A DNA stretch of 64,000 bases, from NCBI GenBank assembly GCA_965215025.1, contig CBDCCV010000002.1, positions 1,612,001-1,676,000 of the forward strand, written 5' to 3'. The notes below the pieces were generated by a model. It did not search any database and was not told the DNA's origin. It worked only from the letters and a program-made list of their open reading frames with translations. Made by a program: the position numbers and the translations under genes. Shown one piece after another: positions 38,516 to 46,079 of this stretch (positions are counted from its first letter, which is position 1; each line of letters starts with the position of its first letter). The DNA comes from CBDCCV01 sp965215025 (lineage in GTDB: Bacteria > Bacteroidota > Rhodothermia > Rhodothermales > Salinibacteraceae).

Positions 38516-39826
38516 CTACTCGTTGGCGGCGACGGCTTCCTCGGCGGCGGCCTCGATCATGGCCGCGAGGCAGCGCGCCGTGCGCGAGCGCTGCGCCACG
38601 AACCGGCCGTTGATCAGCACCGTGGGCGTGCTCTGGAGGCCGATCTCCACGGCCTGCTGCCGGCTCTGTGCCACCTTCGCGCGGTAGAGGCCGCCCCGCA
38701 AGCGCGCCATCAGGACGCCGGGGTCCATGCCGATCTCGCGGGCGATCCCTTGGAGCTGCTCGGCGCTCAGGCCGCCGCGCTGCTGCCGGGCGAACTGCGC
38801 CTCGAGCATGGCGTCGAACCGCCCCTCCTGCCCCGCGGCGTAGAGCGCCTCGATCTGCGGGACGGAGAACTCCCAGAGCGGGACGGGCTTGTAGACAAAC
38901 CGCGCCCGGTCGCCGTACCGCTCCTGGAGCCGCTGCATCGTCGGGTGGAAGGTGGCGCAGTGCGGGCAGTTGGGATCAAAGTATTCGATAACCGTCACCG
39001 GCGCGCTCGCGTTGCCGAGGATGGCATCGCCCATGCTGACGAGGCGGCTCGGGTTGGCGACGGCGTTTTTCTCAGGGTCGTAGTAACAGCCCTCGGCCAC
39101 CTGCAGCGTGTCGGAGGCGGCGGGCGCGGCGGCCGGCGTGGCGGCGCTCCGACGCGGCGCCTCGGCCCGTTCGGCGGCGGCCACCTCCGGCGGCGGCGCG
39201 TCCTGGCCGCCGAAGTAGAACGCATCGGCGCCGGCGATGACGAGGGCGAGGGCGGCCAGCGCCCCCAGGAGCGCGGCCTCGCGCTTGCGCCGGCTCCACG
39301 CCACCGGCCGGCGCGCTGAGGCCGACGGCGCCGCGCTGAGCAGCTCGGCAAGCTGAAGGACAAGCAGCGCGCCTACGAGCGCCGCCGAGGTCAGGCACAG
39401 CGCGCACAAGGCATCGAGCTGAAAAAACTGGATGTAGAGCAGCCGCGCCGTGTACAACACCCCGAACCCGACGAGCGCCAGCCGCGCCGTTTTGATAAGG
39501 CGCCGGCGACCCGCAGAGGCAACAAACGCCGCCCCGAGCGTAAGCGCAGCAGTGGCGCCGTAAAACACAAAGCCCCACACCACGTTGGAGACGCCCAAGA
39601 ACGTGCTGGCCGCGCTCGAAAGCACCGCGCCGCAGTCGAAGTTAGACGCAGCGGCCGCCTCGGCGCCAAACCCGAAGCATCCGCCCGCAAACGCGCGCTC
39701 CTGCTGGATGCCCAAGTGCGCCACGACGAGCACGCCCACGAGCGCCACGCCAAAGATGAGCCGGTCAAGCACCGGGCGGTACGCCGCCAGGCGATGCAGC
39801 CGAGAGGTGGTTTCGGGCGTGGCCAT
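38516..39826 (-). CDS. vitamin K epoxide reductase-DsbA fusion
   Basis: Disulfide-bond-forming membrane enzyme in which an integral VKOR domain (DsbB-like, quinone-linked) is joined to a periplasmic thioredoxin-like DsbA domain. From ATG 39826 (436 residues) there are about five transmembrane helices. The VKOR loop cysteines are GGCFGFGAEA and NFDCGAVLSS, and the active-site pair CALC is in LDALCALCLTSAALVGALLV. A Pro/Ala linker (about residues 210-245) leads to the DsbA part with FDPNCPHCATFHP (CPHC) and STPTVLINGRFV (cis-Pro). The fusion suggests self-contained oxidation of exported cysteine proteins. Confidence 0.92.
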   Translation of the reverse strand: MATPETTSRLHRLAAYRPVLDRLIFGVALVGVLVVAHLGIQQERAFAGGCFGFGAEAAAASNFDCGAVLSSAASTFLGVSNVVWGFVFYGATAALTLGAAFVASAGRRRLIKTARLALVGFGVLYTARLLYIQFFQLDALCALCLTSAALVGALLVLQLAELLSAAPSASARRPVAWSRRKREAALLGALAALALVIAGADAFYFGGQDAPPPEVAAAERAEAPRRSAATPAAAPAASDTLQVAEGCYYDPEKNAVANPSRLVSMGDAILGNASAPVTVIEYFDPNCPHCATFHPTMQRLQERYGDRARFVYKPVPLWEFSVPQIEALYAAGQEGRFDAMLEAQFARQQRGGLSAEQLQGIAREIGMDPGVLMARLRGGLYRAKVAQSRQQAVEIGLQSTPTVLINGRFVAQRSRTARCLAAMIEAAAEEAVAANE

Positions 39827-39974
39827 GAGCTGCTTTACGAGATGACGAAGGCGTGCGCAGTGCAACAGATACCACAAGGACCGACACGCCGATAGGTTCC
39901 GCCTGGGCATCCGATGTGCGCTTTGCCCCCCGCCCGTTTCCTAATCAAGTAAGATGACCTTGTCTTCATTGTGG

Positions 39975-40001
39975 CAGGGACACACCGGCGGTGTGTCCCT
40001 G
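39975..40001. repeat. 27-nt perfect palindrome before a methyltransferase gene
   Basis: 12-bp arms CAGGGACACACC/GGTGTGTCCCTG around a three-base loop, ending 20 bases before the methyltransferase start. There is no U-run. It resembles, in shape only, the GTAGGGGC...CTAC palindromes elsewhere in the window. Confidence 0.85.
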
Positions 40002-40021
40002 CTACGCTTGCTCGACCGCCT

Positions 40022-40702
40022 ATGCCCGCTCCCGAAATCCTCCCCGCTCGCTTGCCCAAGAGCGCCGTCCGCCCGACGTATACCTGGATCGCTCCCACGC
40101 ACGACGTCCTGGCCGTCCTCGTGGAGCGGAAGGCGCGGCGCCTCGGCCTCGAGTGGCTCGGCGTGCAGAACGGTGAGCGCCTGCTCGAGGTGGCCGTCGG
40201 CACCGGGCTGTCGTTCGGGAAAATCCTCCGTCAGAACCCGGACGGCTGGACCGAGGGCGTGGACCTCACCCCCGCCATGCTCCGCCGCGCTGAGAAACGC
40301 GCCGCCCGCGCCTCGACAAAAAACTACCGCCTCCGCCTCGCCGACGCCTACGCGCTCCCCTTCCCCGACGCGCACTTCGACGGCCTCTTCAACTCGTACA
40401 TGTTTGATCTTCTGCCGGAAAGAGATTTCGAGCCGGTCCTTGGCGAGTTCGCGCGCGTCTTGAGGCCCGGCGGGCGGCTCGTGCAGGTCAACATGACGAA
40501 GGGCCGCCGCCCCTACAACGCGCTCTGGGAGTGGATCTACCGCCTCTCGCCTCCGCTCCTGGGCGGCTGCCGCGGCGTGGAGATGGCGCCCCATTTCGAG
40601 CGGGTTGGCCTCCGCCGCGTGCGCCGCGCCTACGTGAGCGAGTGGACGTTCCCCTCCGAGGTCGTCTTCGGCGTCAAGCCAGAGCGTCCTCCGGTCGCTT
40701 GA
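40022..40702 (+). CDS. class I SAM-dependent methyltransferase
   Basis: A 226-residue cytoplasmic methyltransferase from ATG 40022 (MPAPEILPARLPKSAVRPTY). The Rossmann-type motif I is LLEVAVGTGLSFGKIL (about residues 52-67), motif II/III is GVDLTPAMLRRAEKR and the post-motif segment is RLADAYALPFPDAHFDGLFN with the Asp typical of Methyltransf_11. It continues to LGEFARVLRPGGRLVQVNMT. The protein resembles small-molecule or quinone-type methyltransferases; the substrate is not inferable. It starts 20 bases after a perfect palindrome and its stop runs into the next palindrome. Confidence 0.85.
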   Translation: MPAPEILPARLPKSAVRPTYTWIAPTHDVLAVLVERKARRLGLEWLGVQNGERLLEVAVGTGLSFGKILRQNPDGWTEGVDLTPAMLRRAEKRAARASTKNYRLRLADAYALPFPDAHFDGLFNSYMFDLLPERDFEPVLGEFARVLRPGGRLVQVNMTKGRRPYNALWEWIYRLSPPLLGGCRGVEMAPHFERVGLRRVRRAYVSEWTFPSEVVFGVKPERPPVA

Positions 40703-40755
40703 CGACGGACGGATGACGGCTCGCCTCGAAAAGTCGTCATCCGCCCATCGTCGTC
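40701..40755. repeat. GACGACG-type inverted repeat spacer
   Basis: Arms GACGACG (40701-40707) and CGTCGTC (40749-40755), plus an inner CGGATGACG (40710-40718) and CGTCATCCG (40735-40743), all perfect. It begins within the stop codon of the methyltransferase. There is no U-run after it. Confidence 0.8.
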
Positions 40756-40835
40756 CACGAAGGCGGCTTCCCTATTCGGCGGCGGCGTGCTTAACTTGGC
40801 GGCGCCGTTTTGCTCAGACGCCCCGCGTGTCGCTC

Positions 40836-41786
40836 ATGCCCTTCGACTTCCACCTCGGCGACCCGGTTTTCCAGCGGATTCTTATCACGCTGCTCGTGGT
40901 GCTTCTGGCCTTTGCGCTCGCGCGGCTCGGGCGGCGCGTGGCCGGGCGCTACGTCGAGGCGCCCGCGCGGCGCTTCCGCATCTCGAAGATCATCGGGCGC
41001 ACGGCGGCGCTCACGGCGCTCCTGCTCATCATCGGGCTGTGGTCGCCGGATTTGGGCGGGCTGTTCACGATCTTGACGGTGATCGGCGCGGGGCTGGCCA
41101 TCGCCCTGCGCGAGGTGCTCTTGAGCTTCATCGGATGGGTGGACATCGCGCTGCGCTCGCCCTTCGAGCGCGGCGACCGCGTCGAGGTCAACGGCATCCG
41201 CGGCGACGTGATCGACATCCGCCTCTTGCACACGACCTTGATGGAGATCGGCAATTGGGTGGAGGCGGACCAGTCTACGGGCCGGCTCGTGCACCTCCCC
41301 AACAGCTGGGTCTTCCAGCACGGCGTGTACAACTACACCGAGGGGTTCCAGTTCATCTGGAACGAGCTGCCGGTGACCGTCACCTTCCGCAGCGACTGGC
41401 AGGCGGCGCGGCAGATCCTGCTGGACCTGGCCGAGGAATCGGCCGAGGTGGTGGAGAAGCAGGCCATGCAGCAGCTCCGGCGGATGGCGCGCGCGTACCT
41501 CGTGCACTACAGCCTGCTGACGCCGTTCGTCTACGTCCGCCTCGCCGAGAACGGCGTGCGCCTGACGCTGCGCTACCTGTGCGAGGCGCGCAAGCGGCGC
41601 GGCACCGAGCACGCCATCACGAGCGAGATGCTCGAGCAGTTTAAGGCGCACGGCCACATCGAGCTGGCCTACCCGACCGTCGGCGCGCGGATCTACGACA
41701 CGCCGCAGTTCGGCGAGGCCGGCCCGCGCTTCGGTGCAGCATCCGACGACGGACGACCGACGACCGACGGCGAGCGTAACAGCTAA
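40836..41786 (+). CDS. mscS: small-conductance mechanosensitive ion channel (MscS family)
   Basis: Inner-membrane tension-gated channel, 316 residues from ATG 40836 (MPFDFHLGDPVFQRILITLL). Two to three transmembrane helices cover about residues 12-35, 55-75 and 80-100. The pore-lining segment is FTILTVIGAGLAIALREVLL followed by FIGWVDIALRSPFERGDRVE, the usual MscS pore and beta-domain start. The beta domain continues with GDVIDIRLLHTTLMEIGNWV. The last 20 or so residues (ASDDGRPTTDGERNS) are encoded by a spacer-type GACGACGGACGACC repeat and are probably not part of the folded channel. Confidence 0.93.
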   Translation: MPFDFHLGDPVFQRILITLLVVLLAFALARLGRRVAGRYVEAPARRFRISKIIGRTAALTALLLIIGLWSPDLGGLFTILTVIGAGLAIALREVLLSFIGWVDIALRSPFERGDRVEVNGIRGDVIDIRLLHTTLMEIGNWVEADQSTGRLVHLPNSWVFQHGVYNYTEGFQFIWNELPVTVTFRSDWQAARQILLDLAEESAEVVEKQAMQQLRRMARAYLVHYSLLTPFVYVRLAENGVRLTLRYLCEARKRRGTEHAITSEMLEQFKAHGHIELAYPTVGARIYDTPQFGEAGPRFGAASDDGRPTTDGERNS

Positions 41787-41842
41787 ACGCGCGGTTGCGT
41801 AGCGTTCCTAATCGCAAACGGAGACGGAGGCCCGCCCCCACC

Positions 41843-42484
41843 ATGCGTAAACGCTTTGGGCAGTTTACAGAGCGCTTCCCCCTCGCCGCCTTCGGCCTGG
41901 ACATCCTCGCCGTGGTCGTGGCCGTGCTCCTGGCCCTGGCCGTGGACGAGTGGCGCGACGCCCGCGCCGATGAGGAGCTGCGGCAGCGCGCGCTCCAGAG
42001 CATCGCCCAAGAGATCCGCCTGAACAGAGAGCAGATCGAGGCGCGCGTGCCCTATCACGAGACCATCCGCGACACGATAGCGGCGGCACTCCAAGGGCGG
42101 CCCGTGAGCAGCTTCCAAGAGATGTTCGACCGCGGCTTCCAGGGCTTCCGCACGTACACGCCTTTGGACGCGGCACTGGAGACGGCGCAGAGCACGGGCG
42201 CCATCGGCGAGATCGACTACGCCCTGGCGCAGCGAATCGTGCGCGTATACAGCGTGCAAGAGGCGCTTGACCTCATGGGCCGGCAGGTCCTCAGCGCGAT
42301 CTCGTACCCCGGCGCGCTGAATCCGGACAACACCGAGAGCATGCTCACGTCGAGCCTCCTCAACCTGAACGACATCCTCATCCGCGAGCGGGCGCTGCTC
42401 GAAGCGTACCCGGTGCTCCTGGACGCCATCGAAGAAGCTGGCGTCTCGGTTTCGTCGCCGGACAGCCTCGCCGCCACGCGCTGA
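41843..42484 (+). CDS. membrane-anchored 'EWR' protein, paralogue of 35551-36165
   Basis: A 213-residue protein with one N-terminal TM helix (DILAVVVAVLLALAVDEWRD, about residues 20-39), a helical charged stretch (RALQSIAQEIRLNREQIEAR) and then ALETAQSTGAIGEIDYALAQ, which matches the second half of the protein read at 35551. It has a clear start at 41843 after a purine-rich GGAGACGGAGG tract. Function is unknown; it is the last gene before the trp leader region. Confidence 0.75.
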   Translation: MRKRFGQFTERFPLAAFGLDILAVVVAVLLALAVDEWRDARADEELRQRALQSIAQEIRLNREQIEARVPYHETIRDTIAAALQGRPVSSFQEMFDRGFQGFRTYTPLDAALETAQSTGAIGEIDYALAQRIVRVYSVQEALDLMGRQVLSAISYPGALNPDNTESMLTSSLLNLNDILIRERALLEAYPVLLDAIEEAGVSVSSPDSLAATR

Positions 42485-42510
42485 CGCCACGCTAATTTCA
42501 AAAACGCCGC

Positions 42511-42540
42511 TTTGCGTGCCACCGCTCCGCTCCGTAAGCT
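42511..42540 (+). promoter_or_regulatory. possible Bacteroidota-type promoter before the trp leader peptide
   Basis: TTTG at 42511-42514 and TAAGCTGT at 42535, separated by 20 bases, resemble the -33/-7 (TTTG ... TAnnTTTG) arrangement of Bacteroidota sigma factors. This would start transcription only a few bases before the leader ATG at 42551. The -7 match is partial. Confidence 0.3.
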
Positions 42541-42550
42541 GTCTTCCGAT

Positions 42551-42628
42551 ATGACAAAAACACGCGCGCATACGACCTGGCCGCACGGCTGGTGGCCCCG
42601 CCGCCGGGCAGCCCGTCGTTTGCCGTAG
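42551..42628 (+). CDS. trpL: trp operon leader peptide
   Basis: A 25-codon reading frame, MTKTRAHTTWPHGWWPRRRA then ARRLP and TAG. It holds three Trp codons: codon 10 (42578) and the adjacent codons 14 and 15 (42590 and 42593). Trp normally makes up only about 1% of residues, so 3 in 25 with a WW pair is striking. The frame is directly upstream of a terminator hairpin and 154 bases before the trpE start, and the Trp codons overlap the 5' arm of a hairpin. This is the standard layout of ribosome-mediated attenuation: when charged tRNA-Trp is scarce the ribosome stalls here. Confidence 0.9.
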   Translation: MTKTRAHTTWPHGWWPRRRAARRLP

Positions 42629-42672
42629 CCGCGCCAAGCAAAGCGCGACGCTCGCTTTCTGACCCGCTGCCC
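42587..42672 (+). promoter_or_regulatory. trp attenuator: pause and antiterminator structures
   Basis: Segment 1 (GGCTGGTGGC, 42587-42596) contains the WW codons and can pair with segment 2 (GCCGCC 42600-42605 and CAGCC 42609-42613). Segment 2 (GGGCAGC, 42606-42612) can alternatively pair perfectly with segment 3 (GCTGCCC, 42666-42672), which would block the terminator arm. The two pairings exclude each other. With a ribosome stalled on the WW codons segment 1 is covered, so 2:3 forms and transcription continues into trpE. Confidence 0.85.
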
Positions 42673-42705
42673 CCTCCGCCGAGGCAGCGGGTTTTTTGTT
42701 TTTTC
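42662..42705 (+). terminator. trp leader intrinsic terminator
   Basis: Perfect 10-bp arms ACCCGCTGCC (42662-42671) and GGCAGCGGGT (42683-42692) with an 11-base loop, followed by TTTTTTGTTTTTT. This is segment 3:4 of the trp attenuator. It would stop transcription before trpE when the ribosome reads through the leader peptide. Confidence 0.95.
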
Positions 42706-42723
42706 GATGCCCGCCGCCGTGCC

Positions 42724-42753
42724 GTGCAGGGGCGTATCGCAATGCGCCTCTAC
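42724..42753. repeat. GGGGCGTATCGCAATGCGCC palindrome before trpE
   Basis: Imperfect palindrome GTGCAGGGGCGTATCG/CAATGCGCCTCTAC, sharing its core with copies at 44950-44977 and 54001-54028. It lies 28 bases before the trpE start, downstream of the attenuator. Confidence 0.85.
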
Positions 42754-42781
42754 GGTTGCCTTCACGCTTCATTTTTCCCCA

Positions 42782-44302
42782 ATGACGTTCGACGACTTCC
42801 GCCGCCATGTCGAGGCCACGCGCGCCAACGGCACGGAACGCTTCGTGCTGCCCGTCTACCGCCGCCTCGGGGCCGACCTGCTTACGCCCGTCTCGGCGTT
42901 TCTGGCGCTGCGCGCGGCGGGCGGTGGAGAGGCAAACAGCTACGGCTTCCTCCTCGAAAGCGTCGAGGGCGGCGAGAAGCTCGCGCGTTACTCGTTCCTG
43001 GGGAAGGACCCGTACCGCATCGTCCGCGCCCGCGGCGCCGGGGTGGAAATCGAGGAGCGCGGCGGCCCTGTCCCGGAAAACAGCGCGGCGGAGGGCGACG
43101 TCTTTACCGTCCTCGCTCGGCTGATGGCGCGCTACGAAGAGGTCAAGCTCCCCGGACTGCCGCGCCTCACGGGCGGCGCCGTGGGCTACCTCGGCTACGA
43201 CGCCGTGCGCCTTCTCGAAACGCTCCCCGACGCGCCGCCGGACCGCCTCGGCCTGCCCGATGCCGTGTGGTGTTTTTATGACACGATTGCCGCCTTCGAC
43301 CACGTCCGCCACCAAGTCGTCTTCCTCGCCAGCGTTTTTGTTGATCCAGAAACGGATGCGCGCGCAGCGTACGACGACGCGCAGGCGCGCCTCGACCGGC
43401 TCGCTGGGCAGCTTCGGCAGCCGGCGCGGCCCGGCCCGGCTGTCGAAGTCACCGGCGCGATGCGGTCGAACGTCAAGCGCGCGGACTTCGAGCGCTCCGT
43501 CGAAAAGGCCAAGCGCTACATCTACGAAGGCGACATTTTTCAAGTTGTGCTTTCGCAGCGCTTCGCCCTGCCCTTCTCCGGCGACCGCTTCAACCTCTAC
43601 CGCGCGCTCAGGCAGGTGAACCCCTCGCCGTACCTCTTTTACCTCGACTTTGGCCCTTTTGCTTTGGCCGGCTCCTCGCCCGAGGTCCTGGTGCGCGCCG
43701 AGGACGGCCGCGCCGAGGTCCTGCCCATCGCTGGGACGCGCCCGCGCGGCGCCTCCGAAGACGAGGACGCCGCCCTGGCCGACGAACTCGTGGCCGATCC
43801 GAAAGAGCGCGCCGAGCACCTCATGCTCGTGGACCTGGGCCGGAACGACCTCTCGCGCGTGTGCCGCTACGCCTCCGTCGAGGTCGAGCGCTACGCCTAC
43901 GTCGAGCGCTACTCGCACGTGATGCACATCGTCTCCTCGGTGGCCGGGCAGCTCGAAGAAGGCCGCTCGGCCATGGACGTCCTGGCGGCGTGCTTCCCCG
44001 CCGGCACCGTCTCGGGCGCGCCTAAGGTGCGGGCGATGCAGATCATCGACGAACTCGAACCCACGCGGCGCGGCGTCTATGCCGGGGCCGTCGGCTACGT
44101 GGATTTTTCGGGCAACCTCGACACGTGCATCGCCATCCGCACGATGGTGATCCAGGGCGATGCCTCGGGCGGAACCGCCTACGTGCAGGCCGGCGCCGGC
44201 ATCGTGGCCGAGAGCGACCCGGCCAAGGAGTTCGAGGAGACGGAGAACAAAGCGCGCGCGCTCCGCGAAGCCGTCCGCGTGGCGGCGGAGGAGCTTCTGT
44301 GA
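42782..44302 (+). CDS. trpE: anthranilate synthase component I
   Basis: Converts chorismate to anthranilate with ammonia supplied by TrpG; first committed step of tryptophan synthesis. It has 506 residues from ATG 42782 (MTFDDFRRHVEATRANGTER). The feedback-inhibition element is visible as YGFLLESVEGGEKLARYSFL, where LLES is the Trp-binding motif. The C-terminal chorismate-binding domain has YIYEGDIFQVVLSQRF, LPIAGTRPRGASEDEDAAL and FPAGTVSGAPKVRAMQIIDE, with the expected catalytic residues. Transcription is governed by the attenuator just upstream, and the product is probably allosterically inhibited by Trp. Confidence 0.98.
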   Translation: MTFDDFRRHVEATRANGTERFVLPVYRRLGADLLTPVSAFLALRAAGGGEANSYGFLLESVEGGEKLARYSFLGKDPYRIVRARGAGVEIEERGGPVPENSAAEGDVFTVLARLMARYEEVKLPGLPRLTGGAVGYLGYDAVRLLETLPDAPPDRLGLPDAVWCFYDTIAAFDHVRHQVVFLASVFVDPETDARAAYDDAQARLDRLAGQLRQPARPGPAVEVTGAMRSNVKRADFERSVEKAKRYIYEGDIFQVVLSQRFALPFSGDRFNLYRALRQVNPSPYLFYLDFGPFALAGSSPEVLVRAEDGRAEVLPIAGTRPRGASEDEDAALADELVADPKERAEHLMLVDLGRNDLSRVCRYASVEVERYAYVERYSHVMHIVSSVAGQLEEGRSAMDVLAACFPAGTVSGAPKVRAMQIIDELEPTRRGVYAGAVGYVDFSGNLDTCIAIRTMVIQGDASGGTAYVQAGAGIVAESDPAKEFEETENKARALREAVRVAAEELL

Positions 44303-44444
44303 CAAGAACCGAAGATAAGGAGGAAACGACGAAGCGAAGACTGCTTCGTCTCTTCCACTGCTCGGCTCTTCGTTTCCAAACATCCCTGCCCGCGCCACCG
44401 TACAACCGCCGACTTCCAACCACCCACCCCACCGCCAAAAACCC
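44303..44444. repeat. GACGAAG-type palindromic spacer after trpE
   Basis: Contains GGAAACGACGAAG and the partner CTTCGTTTCC about 40 bases later, with a smaller GACGAAGC/GCTTCGTC hairpin inside. Towards the next ATG the sequence becomes C/A-rich (CCACCCACCCCACCGCC). There is no gene and no U-run. Confidence 0.75.
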
Positions 44445-44927
44445 ATGGGCCTCACGGACGCCATCTTTAACCGAGGCGGCTTCGGCCGGACGATCACGCG
44501 CGCGGAGACCATCGAGCGCGTGAACCCGCTTTTAGAACAGCACGCCCGCCTCAACCACGCCTACGCCTACGCCATCGGCCACCTCTCCGACCCTCAGCTT
44601 GTCGAGCATCTCAAGCTCGAGCAGAAGACCGCGCGCACGGACGTGGGCAAGCTGCGCGAGACGGTCCTGAGCGCCGGCGGCGTGTCCTACTCCGGCACCG
44701 ACCTCGAAGCGAAAGACTTCGACCTCGGCCGCGAGGACGACGAGATCCTGCGCCGCCTCCACGACGAGGAAGAGCGCTTCCAAGACAAGCTCGTCGCCGA
44801 GGGGGACATCAACCACCAGATGCGCACGCGCGCCATCGTGGCCGTCGTCGCCAAGAACAGCCGCCGCCGCCTCGACCTGCTCAAAGCCTTGACGAAAGGG
44901 CGCCGCCGCCCCGCCCACCGCACCTGA
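44445..44927 (+). CDS. helical protein of unknown function between trpE and trpS
   Basis: A 160-residue soluble protein, MGLTDAIFNRGGFGRTITRA onward, with almost continuous helix predicted by eye: RVNPLLEQHARLNHAYAYAI, LSDPQLVEHLKLEQKTARTD and EDDEILRRLHDEEERFQDKL. The pattern suggests a ferritin-like or four-helix arrangement, but I see no complete ExxH metal motif and do not recognise a family. It is transcribed within the trp cluster, 142 bases after trpE. Its relation to tryptophan metabolism is unknown. Confidence 0.75.
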   Translation: MGLTDAIFNRGGFGRTITRAETIERVNPLLEQHARLNHAYAYAIGHLSDPQLVEHLKLEQKTARTDVGKLRETVLSAGGVSYSGTDLEAKDFDLGREDDEILRRLHDEEERFQDKLVAEGDINHQMRTRAIVAVVAKNSRRRLDLLKALTKGRRRPAHRT

Positions 44928-44949
44928 CCCACCCGTCCGCAACTATTTC

Positions 44950-44977
44950 GTGGGGGCGTATCGCAATACGCCTCTAC
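44950..44977. repeat. GGGGCGTATCGCAATACGCC palindrome before trpS
   Basis: GTGGGGGCGTATCGCAATACGCCTCTAC, an almost perfect palindrome, 22 bases before the trpS start. The core is shared with copies at 42724 and 54001. Confidence 0.9.
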
Positions 44978-44999
44978 GCCAGAACCAACCACCTCCGCC

Positions 45000-46043
45000 A
45001 TGCCTGCTGCCGATCCCCAAGTCATCCCCGCCTCCCTCGCCGAGGACGAGGGCGAAAAGCAAAAGAAAGAAATCGTCGTGAGCGGCATTCAGCCGTCGGG
45101 GCCGCTGCATCTGGGGAACTACTTCGGCGCGATCCGCCAGCACATCGCGCTCCACCGGGAGCACGAGGCGTTCTACTTCATCGTCAACTACCATGCGCTG
45201 ACGACGGTGCACGATGCCCAGGCGCTTAGGCGCTACACGCTCGACGTGGCGCTCGACTACCTCGCCCTCGGCTTCGACCCGGAAGAGGCGGCGCTCTTCG
45301 TGCAATCCGATGTGCCGCAGGTGAACGAGCTGGCCTGGATTTTTTATACGCTCCTGCCCACGAGCCGGCTCGAAAAAGGCGTCGCTTACAAAGAGAAGGT
45401 GGCCGAAGGCCTCACGCCGAATGCCGGCCTGTTGAACTACCCCGTCCTCCAGGCCGCCGACATCTTGATCTACGGCGGCACGCTCGTCCCCGTCGGCGCG
45501 GATCAGAAGCAGAACCTCGAGATCAGCCGCGACCTCGCCGAGCGGTTCAACCGCGTCTTCTGCGACGAAGACGAAGGACTTTTCCCCGTCCCGGAGCCTT
45601 TGATTTTAGAGGACGTCGCCGTCGTCCCCGGCCTCGACGGGCGGAAGATGTCGAAGAGCTACGGCAACACCATCGGCCTCTTCGACGAGGGGAAAACCCT
45701 CAAGAAAAAGGTGATGAGCATCGTCACGGATTCCACTCCGCTCAACGCGCCTAAGGACCCCGGCGCCGACAACGTCTTCGCCCTCATCAAGCTCTTCGCC
45801 TCCGAAGAAAAGCAGGCCGAGATTGCCGAGAAGTACCGCGCCGGCGGCTACGGCTACGGCCACGCCAAAAAGGAACTCCTCGGCCTGATCAACGCGCACT
45901 TCGCCGAGGCGCGCGAACGCCGCCGCGAATTGGCGCAGGACGAGGACTACGTGATGGACGTCTTGCGCGAGAGCGGTCGGCGCGCGCGCGAGCGGGCGGA
46001 GCGGTTTATGACGAAGGTGCGCGAGCAAGTGGGGCTGGTTTGA
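45000..46043 (+). CDS. trpS: tryptophanyl-tRNA synthetase
   Basis: Charges tRNA-Trp with tryptophan, 347 residues. The class I HIGH-type signature is in SGIQPSGPLHLGNYFGAIRQ (HLGN, about residues 27-39) and the KMSKS loop is GLDGRKMSKSYGNTIGL. The Trp-binding region NAGLLNYPVLQAADILIYGG and the C-terminal helical domain are present. It sits inside the trp cluster between trpE and trpG, so the attenuator that reads tRNA-Trp charging may also control the enzyme that charges it. tRNA-Trp itself is encoded at 22701 in the window. Confidence 0.97.
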   Translation: MPAADPQVIPASLAEDEGEKQKKEIVVSGIQPSGPLHLGNYFGAIRQHIALHREHEAFYFIVNYHALTTVHDAQALRRYTLDVALDYLALGFDPEEAALFVQSDVPQVNELAWIFYTLLPTSRLEKGVAYKEKVAEGLTPNAGLLNYPVLQAADILIYGGTLVPVGADQKQNLEISRDLAERFNRVFCDEDEGLFPVPEPLILEDVAVVPGLDGRKMSKSYGNTIGLFDEGKTLKKKVMSIVTDSTPLNAPKDPGADNVFALIKLFASEEKQAEIAEKYRAGGYGYGHAKKELLGLINAHFAEARERRRELAQDEDYVMDVLRESGRRARERAERFMTKVREQVGLV

Positions 46044-46079
46044 CAGGACTCGAGGGAACGACGAAAGGACGAAACGAAG

